DNA of 28,841 nt. Source: Antrodiella citrinella. Its lineage: Eukaryota; Basidiomycota; Agaricomycetes; Polyporales; Steccherinaceae. Made by a program: the position numbers and the translations under genes. This document shows positions 1 through 10,737 of the stretch, one piece after another. Below the pieces are notes generated by a model that did not search any database, was not told the DNA's origin, and saw only the letters and a program-made list of their open reading frames with translations. The stretch's first letter is position 1. Every line of letters starts with the position of its first letter. The DNA lies in the NCBI GenBank assembly GCA_004802725.1, contig SGPM01000340.1, forward strand, positions 1 to 28,841. Direction: 5' to 3'.

Positions 1-869
1 TGATACTGGTCGGATGTGAAAAGCAAGTTGTCGTGCTCGCTGCGCGACCGATCTGTCACATGAATCTGACGTCGTTATCGCGTCTCGTATACGTCCCTTG
101 CACGCGTATCCGCCAGTCCTGGACGTTCCTCGAGGTTGTCCGGTCGGTGGAAATGGCGAGGGTGCCTACTCTACCTTCTTATCGCTGCTTCCTTTCCTGC
201 CGATACGCATCACATGTAGAGTCATATCTTTTATCCTCACGAAGAAATGTCCTGCATTCCTATCTTCCCGTGCTTTCACAAGACTTGGACAGTCCTCGAA
301 GCGGGCCGACGCACTTGTCAAGACCATTGGTTAGCCATCCATTCCCTACTCGCCGGCCGAAGCGTTTCTCGGCTCGTGATCATTTCGGAGGACCTCGTCG
401 CTCTGGGCTGAGGCCCTCCACATTCGATCCGGATGAACGCTGTAGCCTCCCTGCTCAGTCAGATCTCCTCCGATCTCTGATTCTGTGTCTTGAGACGGAC
501 GAGGCGCGTACGAGGACAGCCTGTCGTGGTATGTTCAGGCGCATACCGGATGAAGATGTGTTGATATGCGATCGATTACGGGATTCCCTTCTGTTTTCGT
601 CCGGGAGACATCGGTCGGATATGAAGTGCACGTTTCCTGAATCGAGGAGCGAGGGGCGAAGCCCCGAGCGATCATCTTCTCGAGGAGCCTTGTGCTCTAC
701 CACCTGCATGGTGATCTCCCGTCCTGTCGTCGTCGTTTTCGTGGCGAGCATTGTCTCGTAACGCGGGCTCAAGAGCATCGCAGATGTCCCGTCCGTGTTC
801 GGGATGTGGTACGAAAGAAACACTACAAGTTGGGAGACTAGCTGACACTTATGTTAGCGGGTCAGTACT
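1..869. other. No convincing gene
   Basis: Open frames exist on both strands, the longest about 240 codons on the plus strand. None starts with good context, shows a recognisable domain, or joins neighbours through consistent splice sites. Serine- and arginine-rich translations on both strands suggest chance open frames in GC-rich DNA. A short GGGGC-GAA-GCCCC hairpin lies at 653-665. I see no gene here. Confidence 0.5.
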
Positions 870-2260
870 AGATGTCTACCCTCGTTGTCCATAGCCTCCT
901 TCGCCCTCCGGTATGCTTCAACATGTGGCTAGCGACCCAACAGGAAACGATAGTACAGATACAGAGGAAGATGAACATCATATTACCGATTTCATCGTCT
1001 GCCACTGTGCGGATGCAGGACCAAGTATCCGTCCAGTCAATTCGGGGTTCCAACGTCTGAAAATCTCTTGAACCCCCTGAAATCAGAGATGATCGATGAA
1101 CCTACAGCCAGGCGAGTACAATTGCAATTCCAATGGGTGCAGCCAGTCAGCATCGCCGCCGTCCAGCCTGGACTCACCTCGAAAAGACGGGAGCCCTTTC
1201 CCCGGGTCTCGTGAATACCACGGTGTTTTACCCTTGGGTGCGCAGTCGAATGTTTAGAGCTAGTATGGCTTTCCTGTTCTTCACGGAATCGTCGCGCTCG
1301 AGCACAGCTTTCCGCTCTGCTGGTGATGCCTTGGCTGCCTCCTCGTACACCTAGGGTACCACGATCAGTGAGCACGGAAATCGAATGCACGAGGACCCTA
1401 ACACATACTTGTCTCTCATCGGTGCTTAATCTGTAATAGATGCTTTCCGTGGTTTTGGCACCGTATTGCGCGCGCAGAGAGTGGCCTCCTCTAGTCCCCA
1501 TGATCTGATCAAGAGCAAGTACAAATAGTATCGTCGGAACGCGTATCGAAGATGCAAACGATGGGACGTACCGCGTGGGGGCTTCACCTGTCTCACTGTC
1601 TGTTTGATTGCCTTCAGCTGTGATTCACCTCCGCGTCCGCCAGCTCTCCCTGCATGCGGTTCTTATACTCCAGCATCCGTACCGTGTACTTTTCCATGCT
1701 CGCTCTGTATCTGTCGACGTACGGCTGAACATAATCGAAACATCTCGGTCAGCATATGCATCCATGTATGCCAGTGATCTGCATAGACATCACTCGTACC
1801 TGTCGTTCGGCTGGGGACAATGCGATCCATCACACAGCTGTTTCGGCGAGTTTCGTCTTCTTGTCTTCATCGAGAAGGCTACTTGGTCGAGGCGGGAACT
1901 CTTGGCTTGATTATGTTGTGTGCTTTGCAGTATGCTTCTTCGGCACGCTCGAAATCTTGCAGAACAGTTCTCGCTTCGATCGCATATGACTATCGAAATG
2001 TGTGCAGGGGGTGACTTGTAAGCGTGATACAGACTGTTTACGAAGAGCACAGAGAAACACACCATTTTCCCTTCCTTACTCATCTTCTTCCATGCCACCG
2101 CCGCCTTGCGCTCGATCGGACCGTCGTACTAAAAGCCAAGTTCGCGAAGAGGACAAAGAACTTAGGCGGTATCAAATAGCTATCGTTGCTCTCGTCTGGC
2201 TGCTGTTGCAGCGCCATCCTAGAGGACTAACATCATCTCGGAGTGAGAAAGGATGTTCCA
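870..2260 (-). pseudogene. Decayed HMG-box-like gene
   Basis: Several minus-strand segments read like real coding sequence but do not join into one frame. Segment 2128-2063, spliced in phase to 1989-1882, contains AWKKMSKEGKM followed by SYAIEARTVLQDFERAEEAY. This matches the second half of an HMG box (W-K-x-M-S, K, Y, A, then F-E-x-A-x-x-x-Y). It ends at a TAG (1879-1881). Further down, about 1710-1629 encodes a second helical piece containing YRASMEKYTVRMLEYK, preceded by ALSPAERQ in a frame broken by a TGA. About 1417-1235 encodes STDERQ joined across an intron to VYEEAAKASPAERKAVLERD, and a final piece near 1075-980 contains EIFRRWNPELTGRILGP. HMG boxes bend DNA in transcription factors and chromatin proteins. 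Stops and phase mismatches between pieces indicate a decayed gene, though a missed set of introns is possible. I cannot define a start codon. Confidence 0.45.
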
Positions 2261-2661
2261 GGTGGTGGTTGTTAAGAAAAGAGACGAACGTACACTGGCA
2301 CTGGCACCTGTGCTATTGTGCACATGTCGTCCCGGACCACGCACACACCATGAACACGATGAGGTGTATTGCAACGTCCGCCGGAACATTGTGTATTGTT
2401 ACTCTTCAAGGAAAGAGTATGGTAGCGATGTTGTGCAGTATCAGGATCATGCGTTCACGACATGCTATACTCACAATTTGCTGCACTCAGTACTCGTTGG
2501 TGTACGAAGATTATGTGAAGCATGAGAGGAGCTGAATCAATGTTTCTCGATGTTCTGCCGAAAACAAGCACGGCAAGCATAGCGCAATAAAGCGCGGTGC
2601 CAAAAGCGTGTATACCGTTTCATTTTATTTTATTTTTGTCATACTTATACGTACCGTAATA
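2261..2661. other. Intergenic left flank of the hAT element
   Basis: No gene is seen. A low-complexity T/A stretch (TTTTATTTTATTTTT) lies near 2620-2637, just outside the transposon terminus. It could be the 3' flank of a former gene. Nothing in it continues the reading frame interrupted at the other end of the element. Confidence 0.5.
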
Positions 2662-2684
2662 GTAGTGTTGCCGCGAGACAAGGT
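2662..2684 (+). repeat. hAT left terminal inverted repeat
   Basis: This 23-nt sequence is the exact reverse complement of 15229-15251. It starts G-TAGTGTTGCCGCGAG. The match stops at 2685. Confidence 0.9.
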
Positions 2685-2790
2685 AGAGGTGACCTTGGAG
2701 TGAGTGGACTGGTCACCTTGTCGACCTTGATTCGCCCGAGAGGTACATCAAGGTGACCTCGAGGTGACCTTGGAGTGCACACGTGGGCCA
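2685..2790. repeat. hAT left subterminal repeat zone
   Basis: The word GGTGACC or its reverse complement GGTCACC occurs four times (about 2689, 2711, 2752 and 2763), often extended to AAGGTGACC or GGTGACCTTGGAGT. CACGTG lies at 2780-2785. The right end has the same word set and also a CACGTG. Clustered subterminal words of this kind are the usual binding sites of hAT transposases. Confidence 0.7.
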
Positions 2791-2946
2791 CGTTTGCTGA
2801 GTCATTGACCACATTAGGTAGTATTGATGAAGCTGCTGCTGCTGCCGCCGCACTCCGTGCAGCTCGTATCGACTCTCGCGGGGGTTGTGCATGCATGCGA
2901 GCCAACATAGTAGTAGAAAAGTGTATTAGAAAGATATAGAATATAT

Positions 2947-5900
2947 TCACTCCTCAGAATTCTCGTCAACGGGAAAAGTCCGCGGAGCTGCAGCATCTTC
3001 CGCCTGCATCTGCTCGTTGAGCAAGCTCATGAGTTCACTGAGCTTGCCTTGGGCCATGAGTTCCTCTACCTCCTCATCTGATATGTGGATCGTGACAAGC
3101 TCCGACTCCCGATCGAGCCATTTGTCGCAGAAATCCAATCGCTCTTGCCGAAAAGTGAACTTGAGGACTTGAAGGGTTTCAATGAGGGCTGCGGAGAGTC
3201 TCGACCGACGCATGGTGTCGGTTTCCTTGCTGGAGGAGAAAACCCGTTCGCAAGGAACGGCCGACGCCTGAATAGGCAAAACATCCATTGCGATGCGGAA
3301 CAGAAGCGGATACTTGCTGCGAACACTCTGCAGAAGTAATCTGGATCAGTATCTGCACTGATTGATCGAAGTTGCCACACAAAAGTACGCACCTCCCAAT
3401 AGAACACTAGGTCCAGTGGCCCGCTCTCAGATAAAGACAGGCCGGCACTTGTATACTTATCCAACTCACTCTGTACCACTTGCCTGTCCTCTACCTGTAA
3501 TCGAGCCTCTCGCTCTACGGGGGACTCCGACTCAATACCACCGTTTGAGCTGGAGGTGTTGGTTTGAGAGGAACCGGTGTCGAGAGAGTCCGACTCCAAG
3601 TACGACTGCATGAGAGCGTCCAGCTCTGCGTAGCCGGATGCTTGCGCTTTTGAGGCCCGAGAAGATGAGGCCAGACGTGCGGAGTCGCGTGTGACTGGGA
3701 CGAACACGGGAGGACCAGATGTAGTAGTAGGGGCAGTAGATCCAGGGGCCACCTGAGCTGTAGTGGTCGAGTTAGAGGTGGCCGTGGAAGTGCGTATCTC
3801 AACGCGATATTCTGTCATCTGTCGCAAATTGCTTCAGATTACAGAATTCAATGTGGCGGCAATGATGCAAGAGTACTCACCGCCTCTATCACCCATTTCC
3901 GTGCCTTCTCAACATCCTCAAGCATCCAGTTATCTTGAAGCCACTGTAACTTGATTGTCGGATTGAGGACTATCGAGAGACGCAACTTGAATGTCAGTAA
4001 TGATCAATGTCACTTAAAGGAAATAGAACAGACTCATTGCGAGAGCGTACACACGAGTTGATCGAGTTTTGGCCAGGTATTTCTCAAGCTTGAGAGCTGC
4101 CACGGCAATGGCGTGACCGAGCTTCTGATGTGCTCGGGAGGTTTCCATGATGCGGAGTGTCTTGATGAGCTTCTCATATGCCGGTAGAACCAATGCGAGA
4201 GTGGGTGTTTTCTCACTAGCTAGCAGTTCTTGCACGCGATGCGGGAGCTTCAGAAGGCGGTGAATGTCTCGTAGAACACGGAGCTCGTTCTCAGTCAAGA
4301 GGCTGCCGTCGAGATCGCGTTCATACTTGGGCAGCGCAATGAATTTCTTGATTGCCTGCAACAACGTGATCAGTCGATGGGAAGTCACTTCGGATGTGGG
4401 ACGTACAGGATAGAGTTCAAGAGCACGATCAATCATGAGGTACGTGGAGGACCAACGAACTTCCATATCACGCAGAAGCTGCACTGGTCGAAGCTTCTGC
4501 TGGAAAGAACCGTCCGCATTTCCTTTCAGGATGGTGTCATGAAAGTCATCACGACGCAGTCGAGATACACGACAGCTTGAAACCAATTTGCGTACAAGAG
4601 AAACTGGATCACGAAGCAACGCCGCATGATACGATGGGTCTGCTTCAAGTGCGGTACGAGTGGCGATGGGAGGATCTTCCATATCGTCGTCCAAGTCGGT
4701 GGTGTCGAATGTGAACGTCGAAAGAGGCTCCACCTCTGTGAGTTTTGCGAGTGCCGCTTGTACTGCTAGATTGATGACATGTGGAAAGCATCTATTGCAG
4801 AACATATCAGCGGTCACGTACATGAATAAGATTTGAACACGTACCTGATGCGATTGCCATCCCGATGAAAATGAATGCCAGCAGCCGTCAAAAGTCGCTC
4901 AAGCTCCTCCATCATGGTATCGCCACTTGACGCGTTATCCATCGTGAGCATACCAATCTTCAAATCTTGTCAGATCTGATTCACATGGTGAGAACGCGGT
5001 GAGACACACCTTGTGCAGGATTCCCAACTCTTGTAATATGTGGACAAACTGTCTTGCGAGATCAACTCCCGTATGTGTACCTTTGATGAAACGAAACGCG
5101 CCGAGTCGTGCGCGCAGCCTCAGATGACCTCGTTCATCCTTGTTGATGAAGTGCAGTGTCACGCCCATGAATCCGCGTATATTCTTGTCGGACCACACAT
5201 CACAGGTGAACGAAACACGACCGAGTGCGTTCTGTGACCGAACAAATGAGATCAGTGTTATTACAGTGGTACCTTCAATAGCTACTCACCTGCACGTCGT
5301 CTTCCAGCTTCAGATGCTCCGTCTTGAACATCTTCCCAAGAAGAGTTGTCAAGAAGGTCCAATGAGGGATGTCGTCATCAGTAAGGTCCGCGTTGAGATA
5401 GAGTAGCAGATCTCTGAATTCAACGGCTGAGGTGACATTGATTGACTATCAACATATTGTTAGGGCCACGCGAATACATGTATGGCTTGACATGACGTAC
5501 CTGATCATCCGCTACTATCCAACGCACAAGCAACTCGTGAAAGCGAGCGATAGTGAATGCCTCGCGGACTTCAGCATGCTCAGCATCGTTCGATTCTGTA
5601 ATACGCAGATTTTCCTCCCATCCCTTGAGGCCGAGACCAATCACGGTCTCACGATACTCTTTGGGATGGTACCGGACAAGGTGCTTACGGATCGCGGTCG
5701 TCTGACCATTCTGTACCTTCCATGCTGTCCAGTTTTTGGAATCACTAGGCAAAGAAAATTATGAGCTGTTGTTTAATAAGAGGTAGTGTTACGTACAGCG
5801 GACAGAGACGACAGGAAACATAAGCCTCCTTGCCTTTAGGTACAAGCGGCTTCTCCATGTAGAGCGGAGGTGCTGTATCGGGCAGGCTCGTAGGCTTGTG

Positions 5901-6824
5901 AGAAGTCTCGCCGTTTGGTCGGGTGAAGAACCAACAATCGCTCGCAGACACTGCTGGGTTCTGGCGTGCTTCCTTTAGAAGCGACCTGTAGCCAGGAACC
6001 TCAGCATCTGCGAGAAGAGAAGGAGCGAGCGCGGGGTGCGGTGCAGTCGTCTGGAACCCCGTGTTTGGCATCGAGGATGGGCCAACACCAGGGACACCCG
6101 GGCCTGTGTACTCGGAACTTGAATCGTTGTCCTTACTAGTACGTCGACGCTGAGAAGCTCGCGCCGGGGCGTTCCTGGTAGTACTGGCAGCTCGCGAGCG
6201 TTTCTGACCCCGTCGAGGAGGGGAGAGATTGATGGTGAGAGCGTTGGTGACAGTGGTAGGAGGTGCTGGGGCGGCTGGCAGACCGTGTGCATACATTTGG
6301 TACGAAAGTCCCGCCTGAGGTTGGCCGCCCGAGGTAGGGTAGAAGCCGGGTGGTGGCATTCCATGATGGGGAGCGGGCGCGTAGTAGCCTTGCGGGGCAT
6401 ACTGTGTACCATGGTATGGTGGATAGTACTGTGGCGGGTACTGAGGAGGTAGCTGATGCTGAGGCGCAGACGATGTAGCAGTCGGAGGAAATGAGTGTCC
6501 TTCTGCACTACCAGCCGGTATCGCAGGGTGAGGCGGACTCGGAGCTGAGACGGAAGGTGTCGAAGGTTGTCCAGAAGGTAGGTAAGAACCAGCACCACCA
6601 GACCATGGGTACGAGAAGCTTTGACGCGTGGGGGTTCTCTAGTAATCCCAATTAGTATCTGTAACACTTGAAGCAAGAAACAAATCACATACCTCGTGCG
6701 ACGGAAATGCGAGAGATGTCGGCGTGTCCTCCCCTGCATACAAGCCACAGCCACAGGGTGTACCAGCCGGACATTGACAGACTGACTGTGTGACGGCTGG
6801 CGTACCACTATGGCCGGAAGCCAT
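2947..6824 (-). CDS. hAT family transposase with BED zinc finger (1103 aa, 11 exons)
   Basis: This gene encodes the enzyme that cuts and reinserts the hAT element. Exons on the minus strand are 6824-6693, 6638-5797, 5744-5501, 5445-5290, 5231-5010, 4957-4845, 4791-4407, 4355-4034, 3969-3881, 3818-3393 and 3327-2947. All ten introns are 51-65 nt with consistent phase, giving 1104 codons with no internal stop. The first third is Pro/Gly/Tyr-rich and disordered. A BED zinc finger follows (CRLC, then W-x-x-W, HLVRYH). The RNase H-like core shows DDQSINV, FTCDVWSDKN, MLTMDNASSGDT and RCFPHVINLAV. The C-terminal dimerisation region carries MILNPTIKLQWLQ and YPLLFRIAMDVLPIQASAVP, then CERVFSS. The start is chosen for its first exon (MASGHSGTPAV) and a TATA box 88 nt upstream. 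It appears intact. Confidence 0.9.
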
Positions 6825-6911
6825 GTTGCGAGGGAGAGGCTCGCAATCCGAGGTCGAGTTCGACTGAAGCAGGCGGTGGTTGGTGGATATCTTTGTTGAA
6901 AGATAGGAATG

Positions 6912-6918
6912 TTTTATA
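6912..6918 (-). promoter_or_regulatory. TATA box of the hAT transposase gene
   Basis: TATAAAA on the minus strand lies 88 nt upstream of the transposase ATG. The 5' leader between them contains no ATG. The sequence continues upstream only to the Plavaka left end at 7098, so the upstream half of this promoter has been displaced. Confidence 0.5.
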
Positions 6919-7097
6919 CTTACGGCCTGGTGCGCACGGTCCTCTCAAGCCATTGGAAATTAACGAAACGAAACAAAATAAGAACGGCCCTACAGTTCTG
7001 CAAGATATGAGATCTAATGAACAATAAACCAAGGCGGGACTCACCAGAATGAGCAGATCCGCAGGTTGCATTTGATTCGGACACCGAGCCGCAAGAC

Positions 7098-7115
7098 CGC
7101 ATCAGGAAAAACCTC
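7098..7115 (+). repeat. Plavaka left terminal inverted repeat
   Basis: These 18 nt are perfectly inverted at 14112-14129. Beyond 7115 the match becomes imperfect (TCCGCTGAAT against CCTGCCTAAT). Confidence 0.8.
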
Positions 7116-7146
7116 TCCGCTGAATCCTGCGGAACTAGCATGAATA

Positions 7147-7170
7147 TGTATAATTATACAGAATTAGACC
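7147..7170 (+). repeat. Plavaka subterminal direct repeat, left copy
   Basis: TGTATAATTATACAGAATTA plus GACC closely matches 13959-13983 in the same orientation, with about three differences. Because it is direct rather than inverted, it is separate from the terminal repeat. It may be a transposase binding site or a leftover of a duplication. Confidence 0.45.
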
Positions 7171-7525
7171 CGCTAGAGCTGTTATGCCAATCTGGTAGGT
7201 TTACACATGTTCCCATAATTGCAGACCAATTCTTGCCACATATGCCATAGATTCACAAGGATTCTGCATACATCTCTGAATTCACAACAACACAGCGAGA
7301 GCATCACGTTACGCATAATTATGCATTTTATACATGCTGTTCAACCAATTTACGCGCAGGATAGCCCATGATCACACGCAAATAAAAACGATAAAAATGT
7401 GATATTATTGTGTCTAGTCCATGCGAAAACAGTGCAGTTGCTCCACAGAATATAAACTACTGATAACTATTAGAACGAGAAGAGACAGTGTCAATATAGC
7501 ATAGAGTGCGACAGCAGGAAGCCAA

Positions 7526-10372
7526 CTACTGCGGCATCTTAGCGAAATCAACCTTGTGTGACACCACAACACCACTAGAGGGTATAGGCACGCTGGAAGA
7601 TCTACGCATAGATGATTAATGAAGACAATAACAGAACAGGTGGTACCATACCTGCAAGATTGGAAGATGTCCGATAGCATCCGATGGAACTGGGCAGCGG
7701 AGAGCCCGTCCTTGAGGTATGCGATGTAGCCAAGTACACCCTCATACACCTTGATGGTACCTTCAGCAGTGAAGTGGGTGGGGTGGTGTGTGCCCGAAGA
7801 CCATGCCATGAGTCCGACTTCAATCTGGAATTCCGCGTAAGTAAAATCAAATTATACAGAGTGTTGTATACTTACCACCGTTGCAATAATGGCAAGCACG
7901 GGAATGGGGATCTCAATCTCTCCATCTACTACCGGAAACTGTGAACAAAACTTGTGCCCTAATGAAGCGGGACTCAAGAAGAGAGTTGCCTTCAAGAGGA
8001 GCGTCACCATGGGGTGCTTGAAAGGCTCATGAAGGATGGGGATAACCTACAACAAAACAAGAGATGAGAGAAGTAAGTACACGTCTCGCACATAGACAAA
8101 CACGTACTTCATTCCCAGGCTTCAATCCGAACAGGCATGCGTGCTCATCCAAAAGGGCCTTGACACGTGGCACGATCACACCAGAGTGTACGCCGTTTAA
8201 TCCGTAGAGTTGTGCAATTAAGATGGGGGAGCTGGTTGCAATGTTGCTTCTGTAATGACTGATTGTGTTCGCTGGCTAGGGAGGTGTCAGCACTGACCAC
8301 GGTAGAAAGAAGAACGAAACACAAACAATAGTGACCATCAGTTCAGCGTAACGAGCATCATGTGTCATGCGGCGACTGATCTCCGGGTCAAGCTTCTCGG
8401 CCTCTGTGTGTATTGAAGACCGTATGTAGTCGTACTTTTCGTTGACCTCTGGGTAGGCATGGACAAGGATACAGTTACGATTCATTGTATAGTTGACAGC
8501 ACGGAGGACCGTGATAACACGTGGGTGCTGAGGAAGGAGGTTGATGTCGTTGCGACGATTGAGAACAAGCTCTGTCCAGTCTGGAAATGCCTCAACCTTA
8601 GCGGTGGCAGCCTTACGCTTCGGTTCCACAGCGGACAATATGGCCTTTGTATTTTTCTCGTCGCTTTCCGCATCGTCGGAGCCTTCGAATTGAGGTTGCT
8701 AGAGGATCAATTAGTAAGAGTATAAGATAAAGCTGAACACATACTTCAAGACGACGTTTCAGTTCGCGCTTGCCTGGCTTGCGTTTGTCCGTCTTCGCAG
8801 ACAACTTCTTGGTAGGTTTGGTCATTCTTGAAGCCTTGATCGCCTGACGATTTTGAACAGCCGCGGAGTCATCGCTGAGCTTGTCGTTGAAGAGTGCGAG
8901 CTCAGGGCGTGAGTGTGACGAGACTGACCGACGAGCTGGTGCTGCGATCTCATCTGAATCGGCATCATCGATGTCGTGTGCATCTATCCCGGATGCTACA
9001 TCGGTGGATGGCGGAGGGAGGCTGTAGTCCGAACTGGCAGTGGAGGCAACACGACGACGAACCACGGGCCTCGGGACTTCCTCGTCACTGGAAATGGTGC
9101 CAGCTGGTGCTTGAGGTCCAGGAGACGAGAACACGGGGACCTTCAATCGGTGAGCACGATGTAAGAAGAAAAAGTGACTGAAAAAAAAATGTACCTCTCT
9201 AGCCAGCGTTCTCCGCAGTTGCGTCCTGCTCTGCCCGTCCAGATCGTCGTTTTCATCTTCACCCTCACTCAATACATCCTTCACATTGTCGGAGGCCGCT
9301 GTCGAAGCAGAGCTGGATTCATCGTCCGAGATGCTGGCAGGTATGGGCTGATTCTTGCGGACTGCATCTGAGGTGCGATCTACATCATCCACGGGGGCGC
9401 CCTACAGACATGCTGTTATATTCACCACAGCCAGTGAACACTGAGACTATGCGTACCTGGGCTTCCAAGGCGAACTGAGATTCGAAAAAACCTTTGTTCC
9501 GTGTGATAAATTCTATAGCTTATCAGTATTAGTCACACGCGAACGTTGGAAGAAAAGAGACACTCACTTTTGGCTATACGCATTCGTCTTTCGTACGAAA
9601 CTGGACCATCCGAATCCTCAGAAGCTTCATGTTCTGGGGTCTTGACTTCGTCGTCGTCGGCAACTTCGATAAGCTGACGTCGACGTTGAGGTTGAGCAAC
9701 TAAAACAAAGATATAGTTGATCAGTAAGATGTCTACGGAACGGATGACATGTCATGCGTACCCGTACCACTGACGGAACCATCAGCAACAGTCTTGCGTG
9801 ATTCAGTGTGTGGAGCTGGCAGCAGCACACTCTTCTTTGCCTTCTTGGTGACTATGATGTGGAGAAGGTGAAGGGAGGGAAGGTGAGTGTTGAGAACGAA
9901 GAGGGAAAACGTTGGGGCCAGGGGAGGCGTGGGAGAGACGCGTGTTTGATTGGGTAAGCCACACGTGTGTACACACAGCTATCGAACACTCACCTTGTTT
10001 GTCCTCAACTCCAACGTTTTTATTCTTCTTCAATGGTTGCTCGTTCTGTTCACCAGTAGAGAATGCACGTTTACGTGCGTTTTCAGACGCGCCATTCATC
10101 CAAGCTATACGTTGTAGGTCATGACTCTCTCAAAATATCTGGGCGATCAAACAGCAGACTCACGCTTCTCCGTCAGAGTTGCTTTCTTTGATCATCGCAC
10201 TCCTGTACAATGAATGTAGTGAAGGTACAAGTGAGTAACATTTATGAAGTGATAAAGATGAAGACTGACCGCTCCCAGCTGCAATCAACGCTGCTGCTTC
10301 TTCGTTCTCTACTTGCTTCTTGGCCGCCTTCTTAGCTGCCTTTGTTGCAGCGTTGTCCTTTACCTTTGCCAT
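7526..10372 (-). CDS. DUF6532-type protein carried by Plavaka (688 aa, 13 exons)
   Basis: The function is unknown. Exons on the minus strand are 10372-10270, 10181-10164 (18 nt, least certain), 10104-9994, 9851-9768, 9699-9568, 9512-9457, 9401-9195, 9140-8745, 8698-8327, 8275-8108, 8046-7876, 7824-7652 and 7601-7526. Phases agree throughout and give 689 codons. The N-terminal half is disordered, with Lys-rich (KDNAATKAAKKAAKKQ), acidic and Ser-rich segments, ending in a basic stretch (KTDKRKPGKRELKRRLE) that could be a nuclear signal. The C-terminal half is globular and matches what I know as DUF6532, a domain common in Agaricomycetes: FPDWTELVLNRRNDINLLPQ, YTMNRNCILVHAYPEVNEKY, EIPIPVLAIIATVIEVGL, then GLSAAQFHRMLSDIF. 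It is divergent from the transposase gene, 365 bp apart, and within the Plavaka ends, so it is probably a second element gene. Confidence 0.82.
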
Positions 10373-10737
10373 CTTGTCTAGGAAAGAGATGATACGAGCG
10401 ATTGAGGATGTCGGTAGAGCAAGGTTGAGGATTTAACTTGAAAGGGAGGTGAACAGGAACAATGAGGAACGAGCGACAGTGGTAAGTGCCAGCGCGTGTC
10501 AAAGAAATAAGAACGAGGACTGACGCGCATGGATGCAGCCTGTTACCCGCACCAGTCGGTACGAGCGGAGTTTACCTTTGCCATCTCGTGGCTGCTGATG
10601 AATGCAAACCTCGTTTGTCGCTGTTCGGCCCTTGCTGCGCAATTGAGAGCAATTCCCCTCTCCCTCCCCCTCCCCTGTGGTATGTACTTCATCCTTTCTA
10701 TAGATCACTATTGATTCCTTTCATTCTCAGCGACACC
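10373..10737. promoter_or_regulatory. Shared divergent promoter of the two Plavaka genes
   Basis: This 365-bp gap separates the start codons of the DUF6532 gene (minus) and the Plavaka transposase (plus). A CT-rich run (CCCCTCTCCCTCCCCCTCCCC) lies near 10655-10676. A GTATGT donor at 10680 and a TTCTCAG acceptor ending at 10731 could bound a 52-nt intron in the transposase 5' leader. No clear TATA box was found for either gene. Confidence 0.5.

Noticed and set aside
653..665. GGGGC-GAA-GCCCC hairpin as a possible terminator or RNA element
   Set aside because: The stem is only 5 bp, with no associated gene or T-run, so it is expected by chance in GC-rich DNA.
5975..6808. 277-codon minus-strand frame overlapping the hAT transposase N-terminus
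   Set aside because: It is a shifted frame of exon 2; the frame used by the transposase joins correctly to the BED finger and the first exon.
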